The translations under genes were made by a program, and so were the position numbers. From Panacagrimonas sp041603235 (GTDB lineage Bacteria; Pseudomonadota; Gammaproteobacteria; Nevskiales; Nevskiaceae), in NCBI GenBank assembly GCA_041603235.1, contig JBFIES010000001.1, forward strand, positions 186,001 through 250,000: a stretch of DNA of 64,000 bases. Direction: 5' to 3'. The first letter of the stretch is position 1. Each line of letters begins with the position of its first letter. Under the pieces are notes generated by a model. The model did not search any database, had not been told where the DNA came from, and worked only from the letters and a program-made list of their open reading frames with translations. Shown here one piece after another: positions 1 to 9,671 of the stretch.

Positions 1-3000
1 ATTGCAGAGCCTTGTGCGGATTCGAACAGCGCGATCTTGCTGTAGGCAACGAGCACCGCAATCTCGGGCCGCTGCAAGCCCCGTCCCTTGCTTCGACGCT
101 CCTGGATTTGATCATCGTCCGGCAATCCTTCGAGCGCGCGGTCCAGCCGCCCCTCGCGTTCAAAGCTTCTGATCAGCGCCTCGTGCTCGTCGAGCCGCTT
201 GGCAGCTTCGGATTCAATCAAGCTGATCGCACCCGACTGAACTTCGTTGTCCCGCAATACCGCCTCAACAAGTTCCGGCGTCATCGATTCGAGCAAACGG
301 TTCCGGTCTTCGATCTCAAGGCTGGATTGTCGCATCAACAGATTCAGGGGAATCTTGATGTTGACCTCGCGATCAGAGGAGTGCACACCACCTGAATTGT
401 CGATGGCGTCCGTATTGATTCGACCGCCCTTGCCGGAAGCACCGTGCAAGGCATACTCGATGCGTCCGGCCTGAGTCAGGCCCAGGTTGCCACCTTCGCC
501 GACGACCCGTGCCCGAAGTTCGCGGCCATCCACACGCAGTGCATTGTTGGCCCGGTCACGCACCTCATCATGGGATTGCGTCGAAGCCTTGACGTAGGTT
601 CCCACACCGCCATTCCACAACAGGTCGACCGGCGCCTTGAGAATTACCTGCATAAGCTGCGCCGGGGTCAGCTCGGATTCGTCCGTACCCAGCGCTTGCA
701 TCGCCTGCGGGGACAGCGTGATCTTCTTGAGGGTCCGCGGATAGATGCCACCGCCCTCGGACAGCAAGGACTCGTCGTAGTCAGACCACGAGGACCGCGG
801 CAGCTCGAACAATCTGGAACGCTCCTTGAAGCCGGTCGCAGCATCAGCCTGAGGATCTATGAATATATGCCGGTGATCAAAAGCCGCGATCAGGCGAATG
901 TGCTCGGACAGGAGCATGCCATTGCCAAAGACATCACCGGACATATCGCCGATGCCGACCACGGTGAAATCCTCGGACTGGATATCGGTCCCCAACTCGC
1001 GAAAATGTCGCTTCACGCTCTCCCAGGCTCCGCGAGCCGTAATACCCATTTTCTTGTGGTCGTAGCCCGCCGAACCACCGGATGCAAAGGCATCGTCGAG
1101 CCAGAAACCATACTCTTGGGCAATGCTGTTGGCGGTATCCGAAAAGCTCGCCGTGCCCTTGTCTGCCGCAACGACCAGGTACGAATCGTCGCCGTCATGG
1201 CGAACCACGTCCTCTGGCGGCACGATGCGCTCGCCATCGCGATTGTCCGTGACATCGAGCATGGCGCTGAGAAACTTCTGGTAGCAGGCCTTGCCATCCG
1301 CCAGCCAGGCGTCTCGATCCGACGGCGGCGGCCCCTTCTTAACCACAAACCCGCCTTTTGCGCCCACGGGAATGATGACGGCGTTCTTGACCTGCTGTGC
1401 CTTCATCAGCCCCAGCACTTCGGTGCGAAAATCCTCGTTACGATCCGACCAGCGCAGGCCGCCGCGTGCGACGCGACCGCCCCGCAGGTGAACACCCTCC
1501 AGGCGCGGGGCATACACCCAGATTTCAAACATCGGTCTGGGCAGCGGCAGTTCCGGAATCTTCTGCGGGTCCAGCTTCAGGCTGATAACCGACTTGGGGT
1601 CGCCATTCTTGTCCTTCTGGTAGAAGTTGGTTCGCAGACCTGCATCAACCACAGACAGCAGGGCTCGCAGTATCCGATCGGCATCCAGGCTCGATACTTC
1701 ATTGATAGCGTCTTGCGCCGCCTCCCGCGCTTCATGCTGACGCACGTCCCGTTCTTCTGAGTCCAAAGACAGTGCGAACCGGGCCTCAAAATAGGCCAGC
1801 ACATGGGAGGCCACCGGAGCGTTAAACGCGATCATGCGGTCAATATCGGCACGACCGTAAGGCAAGCCGATCTGGTTGACGTATTTGGCAAGGCATCGCA
1901 CGGCAACGATCTGTCGACCATCCAGACCGCCGGCCAGCGCCAGACGATTCATGGCGTCGTCCTCGCTGCGACCTTCCAGCACGGACAACAAGGTTTCTTC
2001 GAAATCCTCCTTGCGGTCCGCGCCTTCTCCCTCCGGCAACTCGACTTCAAAATCCTGAATCCACAGAGTAGCCGCTTCCTCTCCATGCGCGGCGACCGGA
2101 TTGACCGGTTCCGGGTCCTGCCGAATGGCACGCACGCCAAAATTTTCCAGCACCGGCAAGATCTCAGCCAAGGCCTTGGGCTCCGACCAGGCATATAGCT
2201 TGAGCCGGCCACGCCTTGGTGCCTGCAACTGCAAACTGGGCAATAGTGGATTGAACGGACTCAGCCGGGAAAGATGCCTGACATCCTCGGCAGCCTCGTC
2301 CGCGTCCACACGTTCGATATAGGAACTTGCAAAGGCATCACCGAAACGCAGCCCCAGCGCATCGTCGGAGAACGTATCTGCTTGCTTACATGAGGCCCTG
2401 AGCGCCTGGACCAACTGGTCCCGCCACGGTCGAGCGATATCGCGCAGCCGTTGTTCGATCTCACTTGCATCAAGCTCCAGGTTGGTGCCTGGCGGTGTAT
2501 GCACCACTACGTGCACGCGTGTCAGACCGCCGCGCAGGAAATCGATCTTGCGCTCTACGGAGTGCCCCTTACACAAGGTCTGCAATTGATGAGCGAGATG
2601 ATCACGCAGTTCGCGGGAAAAGCGTTCACGCGGCAGATAGATCAATGCGGAGAAGAAGCGACCGTATCGATCGCGCCGCAGGAACAGGCGCAGCGGATGA
2701 CGGTCCCGCAGAGCGCTGATGCCCATGCAGGTATTGAACAGCTCATTCTCGCCAAACTGGAACAGCTCATCCCGGGGCAGGCCATGCAGAATTTCCCTCA
2801 GGTTCTTCGCACTGTGCGAGCCGGCGCGCAAACGCGAGCGCTGCATGACACTTTCTACTCTGCGACGGATCAGCGGGATATCCCATGGACGTTCCACGTA
2901 GGCTTCCGAGGAAAACAGCCCGATCACACGGATGATGCCGGCAACCTCGCCGTCATCGCCGAAGTAACGCACCGCAACATGATCCATGTAGTCCGAATGG

Positions 3001-3899
3001 TGGACCGTGGATCGTTGCGCCGCCTTGGTCAGGACGACCACACGCGGAGACTCGGCATATTTGTCCAACTCTTCACGTGGCGCGACCAGGGCATCGATAT
3101 CCGCAAATCGGGCACCCTTTCGAGCCAGCCCGAGTCCCGCATCCGCGTCGGGGATGGATCGCGCGCGGCCTTTCTCATCGGTATGAAAGCGCGTCTCGGC
3201 GCTGGCCAGAAAAGTGAAGTGCCCGTCGCTGAGCCAGCGCAAAAACTCGGCCGCCTCGGCGCGCTCCAATCGGGGGGCATCGCTGTTGGCGGGCGCATTG
3301 ACGAGCGTTTTTATGGCCAGTTGAATACGCGCATCCATGGCCTGATAGTCGGTAACGACCAGGCGCAGGTCCTGCAGGTGCGCCTGTATCGAGTCTTCAA
3401 GTTGCGCATAGGCCTTGTCATCGCTGAGGCGATCAAACTCGAGATAGATCCAGGCCTCTGAAACAGCATTGCCGGTATCACTGAGACCGAGCAGCCGATG
3501 CTCGGCATCACGCTCAACGCGGACCACCGGATGCGCTGTCCAGTCAACCGCGGCGCCAGCGGCGCGCACGGCAATAACCAGGGTATCGACCAGGAAGGGC
3601 ATGTCATCCACACAGACCCACAGGCTCGCCAGCTCCGACTGCCCAGCCTCCACACTCGGGCGAGCCATTTCACAGATCGCCTTGCCCGGACGGCGCGTCT
3701 GCGCCAGCTGAATATGCGACAGCGCGATCTGCGCCAAGTCCGCTGGTTCGCGCTCTGACAGGGCATCAATGCTGATTGCACAGTAGTAGGCCGCCAGCCA
3801 GTCATCTTTCGGAGTATCCGGATGCTGCGCCAATGCCCGATCAAATTCTTTCTGAGCCTGGGCCAAGCGCTGTTCACGCGCGCCGCTGTTGTCATTCAT
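1..3899 (-). CDS. gdhB: NAD-specific glutamate dehydrogenase, large form (3' end cut by window)
   Basis: Oxidatively deaminates glutamate to 2-oxoglutarate with NAD+ in the cytoplasm. The reading frame is open from the ATG at 3899 (MNDNSGAREQ) to the window edge without a stop, giving about 1299 residues; the family is usually near 1600, so the C-terminal part lies outside. The N-terminal half is the regulatory region typical of the 180-kDa class. The catalytic core is clear: GGLRWSDR, then VKNAVIIPVGAKGGF with the substrate lysine at about residue 848, then GIGDMSGDVFGNGM of the nucleotide-binding region. A second ATG four bases downstream (3895) opens a different, wrong frame. It diverges from mutS across 173 bp that must hold both promoters; no clear boxes were assigned. 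Confidence 0.95.
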   Translation of the reverse strand, partial: MNDNSGAREQRLAQAQKEFDRALAQHPDTPKDDWLAAYYCAISIDALSEREPADLAQIALSHIQLAQTRRPGKAICEMARPSVEAGQSELASLWVCVDDMPFLVDTLVIAVRAAGAAVDWTAHPVVRVERDAEHRLLGLSDTGNAVSEAWIYLEFDRLSDDKAYAQLEDSIQAHLQDLRLVVTDYQAMDARIQLAIKTLVNAPANSDAPRLERAEAAEFLRWLSDGHFTFLASAETRFHTDEKGRARSIPDADAGLGLARKGARFADIDALVAPREELDKYAESPRVVVLTKAAQRSTVHHSDYMDHVAVRYFGDDGEVAGIIRVIGLFSSEAYVERPWDIPLIRRRVESVMQRSRLRAGSHSAKNLREILHGLPRDELFQFGENELFNTCMGISALRDRHPLRLFLRRDRYGRFFSALIYLPRERFSRELRDHLAHQLQTLCKGHSVERKIDFLRGGLTRVHVVVHTPPGTNLELDASEIEQRLRDIARPWRDQLVQALRASCKQADTFSDDALGLRFGDAFASSYIERVDADEAAEDVRHLSRLSPFNPLLPSLQLQAPRRGRLKLYAWSEPKALAEILPVLENFGVRAIRQDPEPVNPVAAHGEEAATLWIQDFEVELPEGEGADRKEDFEETLLSVLEGRSEDDAMNRLALAGGLDGRQIVAVRCLAKYVNQIGLPYGRADIDRMIAFNAPVASHVLAYFEARFALSLDSEERDVRQHEAREAAQDAINEVSSLDADRILRALLSVVDAGLRTNFYQKDKNGDPKSVISLKLDPQKIPELPLPRPMFEIWVYAPRLEGVHLRGGRVARGGLRWSDRNEDFRTEVLGLMKAQQVKNAVIIPVGAKGGFVVKKGPPPSDRDAWLADGKACYQKFLSAMLDVTDNRDGERIVPPEDVVRHDGDDSYLVVAADKGTASFSDTANSIAQEYGFWLDDAFASGGSAGYDHKKMGITARGAWESVKRHFRELGTDIQSEDFTVVGIGDMSGDVFGNGMLLSEHIRLIAAFDHRHIFIDPQADAATGFKERSRLFELPRSSWSDYDESLLSEGGGIYPRTLKKITLSPQAMQALGTDESELTPAQLMQVILKAPVDLLWNGGVGTYVKASTQSHDEVRDRANNALRVDGRELRARVVGEGGNLGLTQAGRIEYALHGASGKGGRINTDAIDNSGGVHSSDREVNIKIPLNLLMRQSSLEIEDRNRLLESMTPELVEAVLRDNEVQSGAISLIESEAAKRLDEHEALIRSFEREGRLDRALEGLPDDDQIQERRSKGRGLQRPEIAVLVAYSKIALFESAQGSA

Positions 3900-4072
3900 T
3901 CTAGGCTTCTCCTCTTGACAGACGCTTCGAAAAATAACGACTGGGCCTGCATGGGGCCGCTGTCATGATTGTATGTTGCAAGCCCCGCCGACGTGGCCTT
4001 ATGCCAATCATGCACCGGGCACCTTAAGATAACCGGCCATCCCGTACTTTTTCTGTAGCCCTGACTCCACCG

Positions 4073-6622
4073 ATGACGGCAGCCAGCAAGACCGCGCACA
4101 CCCCTTTCATGCAGCAATACTTTGCGCTGAAGGCTCAGGTGCCCGACATCCTGCTGTTGTTTCGCATGGGCGATTTCTACGAGATGTTCTATGACGATGC
4201 GCGCAAGGCCGCACGTCTGCTCAACATCACGCTGACCCGGCGCGGCGAATCAGCGGGTGCGCCGGTCATCATGGCGGGGGTGCCCTATCACCAGCTCGAC
4301 AGCTATCTGGCACGCCTGATCAAGTGCGGCGAATCAGCGGCCATTGCGGAACAGACGGGCGAGGTCGGCGCCGAGAAAGGTCCGGTAAAACGGGAAATCA
4401 CCCGCCTGGTTACCCCCGGCACCGCCACCGACGAGGTCTTGCTGGACCCGCGTAAATCGAGCGTCATTGCCGCCGCCTTTCAGCACGGCACTCAGTACGG
4501 CATGGCGTGGCTGGAGCTGTCGTCCGGGCGATTCGCACTGAGCCAGACAGATTCGGCGCGGGACTTTGCCAGCGAGGTCTACCGCGTTGCTGCCAGCGAA
4601 TTGCTGGTCGCCGAGGGCGCTCAACTGGATCTGGGCGACAAGCCCCCGGCGCAAAGGCCACCCTGGCATTTTGATCCGACTTCAGCGCAGCGCCTGTTGT
4701 GCGAGCAGTTTGGCACTCCCAGCCTGCGCGGCTTCGGCTGCGAAGGCATGGACGCGGCCATCGGCGCTGCTGGTGCCCTGCTCCAGTACGTGCAGGAAAC
4801 GCAGAAGATCGTGGCCGCGCACATCTGCGGTCTGCGAGTGGAGGCACCCGAAGAGACCCTGATTCTGGACCCGGCATCGCGGCGCAATCTGGAAATTGAC
4901 CTGACACTGTCCGGAGAGCACGAGCACACCCTGCTTGCGGTCCTAGATCAGTGCGCAACACCCATGGGTTCGCGCGCATTGCGTCGTGCCTTGCTGCGTC
5001 CTGTGCGTGACCACGCCGAACTGACCGCCCGCTTCGATGCCATCGATGCCTTCAAGCTCGATCATCATTTCGAGCCCCTTCGCGAAGCGCTGCGCAACGT
5101 CGCCGATCTTGAGCGCATTCTTGCCCGTGTGGCTTTGCGTTCTGCCCGTCCCCGCGATCTGACCGGGCTTTCCGAGACACTGGGCGCCCTGCCCGCCGTA
5201 CTTGCCGCCACCGAACAGGCCGGCGCGCCGCGTGTGATTGAGCTGCGCGAAAAGTTGCGCGGACACGAGCAACTGGCCGATGAACTGCGCGGGGCACTGG
5301 CCGATTCGCCGCCCAATGCGGTTCGCGACGGCGGCGTTTTCGCCAAAGGCTTTGATGCGCAGCTCGACAAGCTGCGCGAGCTATCCAGTAACGCCGATGG
5401 CTTTCTGGTGGATCTGGAAAGTCGTGAACGCAAACGTTCCGGCATTGAGACGCTCAAGGTCGGCTACAACCGCGTGCATGGCTACTTCCTTGAAATCAGC
5501 AAGGTGCACAGCGAGAAAGTTCCCTCGGACTACACACGACGCCAGACTCTGACGCACAGCGAGCGTTACATCACCGAGGAACTCAAGCAGTTTGAAGACC
5601 AGGTCCTGTCAGCCAAGGACCGTGCACTGGCGCGCGAAAAAGAACTGTTCGAGCAGTTGCTGGATCGTCTGATCACCCAGCTCGCCCCGCTTCAGGCCTG
5701 CGCCCAGTCACTTGCGGACCTGGATGTGCTTTCCAATCTCGCGCAAGCCGCCCAGCGGCTGCGTCTGATCCGTCCGGAATTACAGCCAGAGCGCGGTCTG
5801 CATATTCAGGGCGGCCGGCATTTGGTGGTGGAACAGCAATCCAGCAAGCCCTTCGTGCCCAACGATCTGGCGCTGGACTCGGAACGCCGCCTGCTGGTTA
5901 TCACCGGACCCAACATGGGCGGAAAATCGACCTACATGCGGCAAACGGCACTGATTGTGCTGATGGCCTATGCGGGCTGTTTCGTGCCTGCCGAGGCCGC
6001 CCGTATCGGGCCGGTAGACCGAATCTTTACCCGGATTGGCAGCCGCGATGATCTGGCCTCAGGTCAGTCCACCTTCATGGTTGAGATGACCGAGACTGCA
6101 AACATCCTGCACAACGCCAGTGACCAGAGTCTGGTGCTGATGGATGAGATCGGGCGTGGTACCTCTACCTATGATGGCCTGTCGCTGGCACGTGCAAGCG
6201 CCGAGTATCTGGCGCAGTCGAGCGGCGCGCTGACCCTGTTCGCAACACATTATTTTGAGTTGACCCGCCTGGCGGATGCGATCAGCGGGGTCGCCAATGT
6301 CCATCTGGATGCCGCCGAGTACGGCGACCGGCTGGTCTTCCTGCACAGCGTCAAGGACGGCCCGGCCAATCGCAGCTATGGTTTGCAGGTTGCTGCCTTG
6401 GCTGGGGTGCCCCCTTCCGTGGTGGCAGCGGCGCGGGGCTATCTGTCGGAGCTTGAAAACAAGCCACAACCCGCTCCGCCAAGCGGCACAAAGGTGCCGC
6501 AGATGTCGCTGTTTGAATCTCCACTCTCACCCGCGATGAAGATGCTGGATGAGCTTGATCCTGACGACCTGTCGCCGCGTGAAGCCCTTGAGGCGCTGTA
6601 TCGCCTCAAGAAGTCTCGCTGA
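4073..6622 (+). CDS. mutS: DNA mismatch repair protein MutS
   Basis: Recognises mismatches and small loops and starts methyl-directed repair with MutL. The 849-residue length is typical of the family. The mismatch-binding motif GDFYEMF places the intercalating Phe at 35 and the Glu at 37. The C-terminal ATPase has Walker A GPNMGGKS with Lys618, followed by the STFMVEM segment, Walker B LVLMDEIGRGTS and the ATHYFELT signature. The C-terminal helix-turn-helix region (LSPREALEALYRL) is present, so the gene looks intact. It stands alone on the plus strand between the divergent glutamate dehydrogenase and the convergent small lipoprotein. Confidence 0.98.
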   Translation: MTAASKTAHTPFMQQYFALKAQVPDILLLFRMGDFYEMFYDDARKAARLLNITLTRRGESAGAPVIMAGVPYHQLDSYLARLIKCGESAAIAEQTGEVGAEKGPVKREITRLVTPGTATDEVLLDPRKSSVIAAAFQHGTQYGMAWLELSSGRFALSQTDSARDFASEVYRVAASELLVAEGAQLDLGDKPPAQRPPWHFDPTSAQRLLCEQFGTPSLRGFGCEGMDAAIGAAGALLQYVQETQKIVAAHICGLRVEAPEETLILDPASRRNLEIDLTLSGEHEHTLLAVLDQCATPMGSRALRRALLRPVRDHAELTARFDAIDAFKLDHHFEPLREALRNVADLERILARVALRSARPRDLTGLSETLGALPAVLAATEQAGAPRVIELREKLRGHEQLADELRGALADSPPNAVRDGGVFAKGFDAQLDKLRELSSNADGFLVDLESRERKRSGIETLKVGYNRVHGYFLEISKVHSEKVPSDYTRRQTLTHSERYITEELKQFEDQVLSAKDRALAREKELFEQLLDRLITQLAPLQACAQSLADLDVLSNLAQAAQRLRLIRPELQPERGLHIQGGRHLVVEQQSSKPFVPNDLALDSERRLLVITGPNMGGKSTYMRQTALIVLMAYAGCFVPAEAARIGPVDRIFTRIGSRDDLASGQSTFMVEMTETANILHNASDQSLVLMDEIGRGTSTYDGLSLARASAEYLAQSSGALTLFATHYFELTRLADAISGVANVHLDAAEYGDRLVFLHSVKDGPANRSYGLQVAALAGVPPSVVAAARGYLSELENKPQPAPPSGTKVPQMSLFESPLSPAMKMLDELDPDDLSPREALEALYRLKKSR

Positions 6623-6676
6623 TATTCAATCAGCCTGCAGCGACAGGTCGCGGATCTTCAGCTTATGGCTGGACGT

Positions 6677-6904
6677 TTACTTCTCGTCCGCGCCCACGGC
6701 TTCCTTGGCGCCTTCAACGGCATTTTCCATGGCATCGCTGGCATCTTCGCCGGCATCCTTGAACTCTTCGCCGTCGCGGGTATTGGTGGCATCGCCAATA
6801 GCGTCGGCGGCCTCATCCATGACGCCCTCGTCTTTCTTTTCGCAGGCACTGATGGCCAGGCCCAGAGTCAGTACAGCCAGAATGCTCGCATGACGAAATT
6901 TCAT
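6677..6904 (-). CDS. Small acidic lipoprotein (75 aa)
   Basis: Unrecognised small envelope protein. The start at 6904 is chosen because GGAGAG lies just upstream and the product opens with a textbook lipoprotein signal, MKFRHASILAVL followed by lipobox AISAC, with the lipidated Cys at 21. A longer in-frame reading to 7066 exists but would bury this signal. The mature part is acidic, rich in Ala, Asp, Glu and Gly, and looks amphipathic or disordered (DEAADAIGDATN, EGAKEAVGADEK). It converges on mutS and is divergent from serA. Location at the membrane is inferred from the lipobox; function is unknown. Confidence 0.75.
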   Translation of the reverse strand: MKFRHASILAVLTLGLAISACEKKDEGVMDEAADAIGDATNTRDGEEFKDAGEDASDAMENAVEGAKEAVGADEK

Positions 6905-7107
6905 TGATTCTCTCCAAAAGTACAGAGTAGTGATTGAAACGAGCCAGATCGTTGAGATATGACGTCTCAATCTGGTGGCCTCACCATAGCGATGCGGCCT
7001 GAACCGATCCTGAGCTTTGACAGCCTGCTCACCCATCCAAGGTACTCGCAACGGCGCCTGTGGCATATTTGCGCCCGCAAAATTCTTCCACCAACCGCCT
7101 CTTGTCG

Positions 7108-8340
7108 ATGAAAACCTCCTTCCCGCGTTCCGATATCAAAGTCTTGCTACTCGAAGGCGTCAGCCAGACGGCCGTCGACAGTTTCACCCAGGCGGGCTAC
7201 ACACAGATTGAATACCACCAGAAATCACTGCCAGAAGCGGACCTCGCACGCGCAGTGGCTGATGCGCATATCGTCGGCATCCGCTCACGAACGCAGCTGA
7301 CAGCGCCCATTTTCGAGAACGCGCGCCGACTCCTCGGCGTGGGATGCTTCTGCATTGGCACCAATCAGGTGGCGCTCGACGCTGCTCAGGCGCGAGGCAT
7401 TCCGGTGTTCAATGCACCGTACTCCAACACACGCAGCGTGGCGGAGCTGGTGCTGGCTCAGGCCATTCTGCTGATGCGCCGGATTCCGGAGAAAAGCATG
7501 CAGTGCCACCGAGGCGGCTGGGCCAAGACTGCCGAAGGCAGCTATGAGGTGCGCGGCAAGACACTCGGCATCGTGGGATACGGCCACATTGGCACCCAGT
7601 TCGGCGTGCTTGCAGAAAGCCTGGGCATGCGTGTGATCTTTCATGACGTGGAAACCAAGCTCGCGCTGGGCAATGCCTCACCCGCGTCCAATCTGGACAC
7701 CTTGCTGGAACAGTCGGACATCGTCAGCCTCCACGTGCCGGAAACCAGCTCGACCAAGAACATGATGGGGGCCGCGCAGTTCAAACGCATGAAGAAGGGC
7801 GCGGTGTTCATCAATGCCTCACGCGGCACAGTGGTGGATATTCCGGCACTGGCGGCGAGCCTCAAGAGCGGACATATCGCAGGCGCCGCCGTGGATGTGT
7901 TTCCGGTAGAGCCCAAGGGCAATGATGATGTTTTTGAGTCCGATCTCATTGGCATGGACAACGTCATCCTCACCCCGCATGTAGGAGGCAGCACGCAGGA
8001 AGCGCAAGCCAACATCGGCCTAGAAGTAGCAGCCAAACTCATTCGCTACAGCGACAATGGCTCCACCTTATCTGCGGTCAATTTTCCAGAGGTGTCTTTG
8101 CCCGAGCATCCCAACAGCCGGCGCCTGCTGCATATTCACGAAAACCAGCCGGGCATGCTGATGCAGATCAACAATCTGTTCTCAGATGCAAAGGTCAACA
8201 TTGATGCCCAGTTCCTTCAGACCGCAGGCAATATCGGCTACGTCGTGATTGACGTGAACGCTGACGAAAAACTTGCTCAGGACATGCGCGAGAAACTCTC
8301 CGCCATCACCGGCACGCTCAAGACCCGCCTCCTCTACTAG
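7108..8340 (+). CDS. serA: D-3-phosphoglycerate dehydrogenase
   Basis: First enzyme of serine synthesis, oxidising 3-phosphoglycerate with NAD+. Starting at the ATG at 7108 (MKTSFPRSDIK) gives 410 residues, equal to the E. coli enzyme; an in-frame ATG at 7060 would add 16 residues without family support. Visible motifs are GCFCIGTNQV and NTRSVAELV of the substrate domain, the Rossmann fingerprint GIVGYGHIGTQ, the catalytic NASRGT arginine, DVFPVEP and LTPHVGGSTQEA with the catalytic His. The C-terminal HIHENQPGMLMQINN region is the ACT domain that binds L-serine for feedback inhibition, so this is the short, serine-sensitive type. Confidence 0.97.
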   Translation: MKTSFPRSDIKVLLLEGVSQTAVDSFTQAGYTQIEYHQKSLPEADLARAVADAHIVGIRSRTQLTAPIFENARRLLGVGCFCIGTNQVALDAAQARGIPVFNAPYSNTRSVAELVLAQAILLMRRIPEKSMQCHRGGWAKTAEGSYEVRGKTLGIVGYGHIGTQFGVLAESLGMRVIFHDVETKLALGNASPASNLDTLLEQSDIVSLHVPETSSTKNMMGAAQFKRMKKGAVFINASRGTVVDIPALAASLKSGHIAGAAVDVFPVEPKGNDDVFESDLIGMDNVILTPHVGGSTQEAQANIGLEVAAKLIRYSDNGSTLSAVNFPEVSLPEHPNSRRLLHIHENQPGMLMQINNLFSDAKVNIDAQFLQTAGNIGYVVIDVNADEKLAQDMREKLSAITGTLKTRLLY

Positions 8341-8344
8341 ACCG

Positions 8345-9139
8345 ATGCAAACGTTCACCCAGGCCGTATCGAGCCTGCACGCCGAAGCAGATCACTGGCG
8401 TGCAGAAGCACCCGCAGATTGGGCGCAGGGGCGCACGATCTTCGGTGGTTTGCAGGCAGCGCTTCTGGTAGCCGCGATGCGCCAGAAGATCGGCACCGAT
8501 ATTGCGCTTCGTTCATTGCAAACGGTCTTTGTCGGACCGGTCTCAGTAGGGCCGGTCAGGATCAGGGCAGAAATTCTGCGTACTGGAAAATCCACTATTC
8601 ATGCCAGGGCCGAGACTTTCAGTGAGGCCGGAATCGGCTGCACTGCGATAGCAGTGTTTGGCAAGGCTCGCAGTTCCAGCCTGAAGATCGATCCAGTGCC
8701 ACCTGTGGTCGACCGCAAGCCTCAGGACTCTCCTCTGCAACCTTATGTTGAAGGTATGTCCCCGGCTTTCCTCAGACATGTAGAGCAACGCTGGTCCCGA
8801 GGCGCGATGCCCTATGGCGGCGGAGCTGAAGCAGACACGCAAGTCTATGTCCGGTACTTCGAGGAGCCTGCGGTAACCGAGAGTCTGATCATTGCCTTTG
8901 CAGATACCATTCCTTCCCCCGCGGTATCCGTACTCAAGGAATTCTCTCCCGCGAGCTCCATGTGCTGGACTCTGGAACTGCTGCAGGATGAATTGAACGG
9001 ACTGCCGACAGGCGACTGGCTCATGGATGCGCAGGCCACTTCTGCAGCCGGAGGCTACGTCTATCAGACCGCAACCCTGTGGAGCCCCGACATGAAACCT
9101 GTCGCATTGTCCCGCCAGAGTGCAGTGGTCTTCGGTTAA
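8345..9139 (+). CDS. Acyl-CoA thioesterase-like double hot-dog protein
   Basis: A 264-residue protein of the thioesterase-like superfamily (TesB-like, two hot-dog folds). The first half carries WAQGRTIFGGLQAALLVAAM, the usual start of the long hot-dog helix, and VGPVRIRAEILRTGKS in the sheet; the second half repeats the pattern with the region around FADTIPSPAVSV. Members hydrolyse acyl-CoA thioesters or bind acyl groups; the substrate cannot be read from the sequence. The ATG at 8345 follows the serA stop by four bases, so the two genes are probably cotranscribed, although no pathway link is evident. Confidence 0.8.
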   Translation: MQTFTQAVSSLHAEADHWRAEAPADWAQGRTIFGGLQAALLVAAMRQKIGTDIALRSLQTVFVGPVSVGPVRIRAEILRTGKSTIHARAETFSEAGIGCTAIAVFGKARSSSLKIDPVPPVVDRKPQDSPLQPYVEGMSPAFLRHVEQRWSRGAMPYGGGAEADTQVYVRYFEEPAVTESLIIAFADTIPSPAVSVLKEFSPASSMCWTLELLQDELNGLPTGDWLMDAQATSAAGGYVYQTATLWSPDMKPVALSRQSAVVFG

Positions 9140-9216
9140 CTTCACCGCAAATTCAGGGCCGTTATCGGATAGTGATCCTGCACTTCACATGTTGGCAATC
9201 AACACAGGAGAACATC

Positions 9217-9570
9217 ATGAAACTGACCCGTACAATTCCCGCCTTCGTACTTGGCGCCGGTCTGGCCCTATCAGGCCCAGCAGTCATGGCGCACGAACCA
9301 ACGCTTGGCGAGGCCGCCGGCAATACGGCTGAAAAAGCTGGCGACTTCGCTGCAGATTCTGCGCTGACCGCAAAGGTCAAGGTGGCCCTGATATCGCACC
9401 GTGATCTCGATGCCATCGATATCGAAGTCGAATCTACCGATGGTGTCGTAACCCTATCCGGCGAAGTCCCCAACCAGGCGGCGCTGGAACAGGCTGAGTT
9501 GGTCGTGGCTAAGGTTGAGGGCGTCAAGGACGTGCACAACGAGTTGGAAGTTGTACCCGTCACTTCCTGA
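9217..9570 (+). CDS. Periplasmic BON-domain protein
   Basis: A 117-residue OsmY-type protein. It opens with a Sec signal peptide (basic start MKLTRT, hydrophobic core, probable cleavage after PAVMA). A single BON domain covers roughly residues 45–115, seen in ALTAKVKVALISHRDL, the strand IDIEVESTDGVVTLSGEV and the closing VEGVKDVHNELEV. BON proteins associate with membranes or phospholipids and are often induced by envelope or osmotic stress; that role is inferred here. CAGGAG sits seven bases before the ATG. A strong terminator follows the stop. Confidence 0.85.
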   Translation: MKLTRTIPAFVLGAGLALSGPAVMAHEPTLGEAAGNTAEKAGDFAADSALTAKVKVALISHRDLDAIDIEVESTDGVVTLSGEVPNQAALEQAELVVAKVEGVKDVHNELEVVPVTS

Positions 9571-9589
9571 CGCAAGGCAGGTAGCCTGA

Positions 9590-9631
9590 CAAGCCCGTCG
9601 TCGTCCACTGGACGGCGGCGGGCTTTTTCTT
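9590..9631 (+). terminator. Rho-independent terminator after the BON gene
   Basis: A long GC-rich stem (arms around AGCCCGtCGtCGTCC and GGACGgCGgCGGGCT with an ACTG loop) runs into a T-rich tract. It ends the BON-gene transcript directly before dinB. Confidence 0.85.
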
Positions 9632-9671
9632 GCGCGGCGATAATGTGCAGGAGATTTTTCAGCCTTCAGCC

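Noticed and set aside
4334..5297. Several long ORFs opposite or out of frame with mutS
   Set aside because: They are shadows of a G+C-rich coding strand; the mutS frame carries all family motifs without interruption.
9630..9671. TTG start of dinB at 9630
   Set aside because: It lies within the upstream terminator and adds residues not seen in DinB; the GTG at 9672 matches the family N-terminus.
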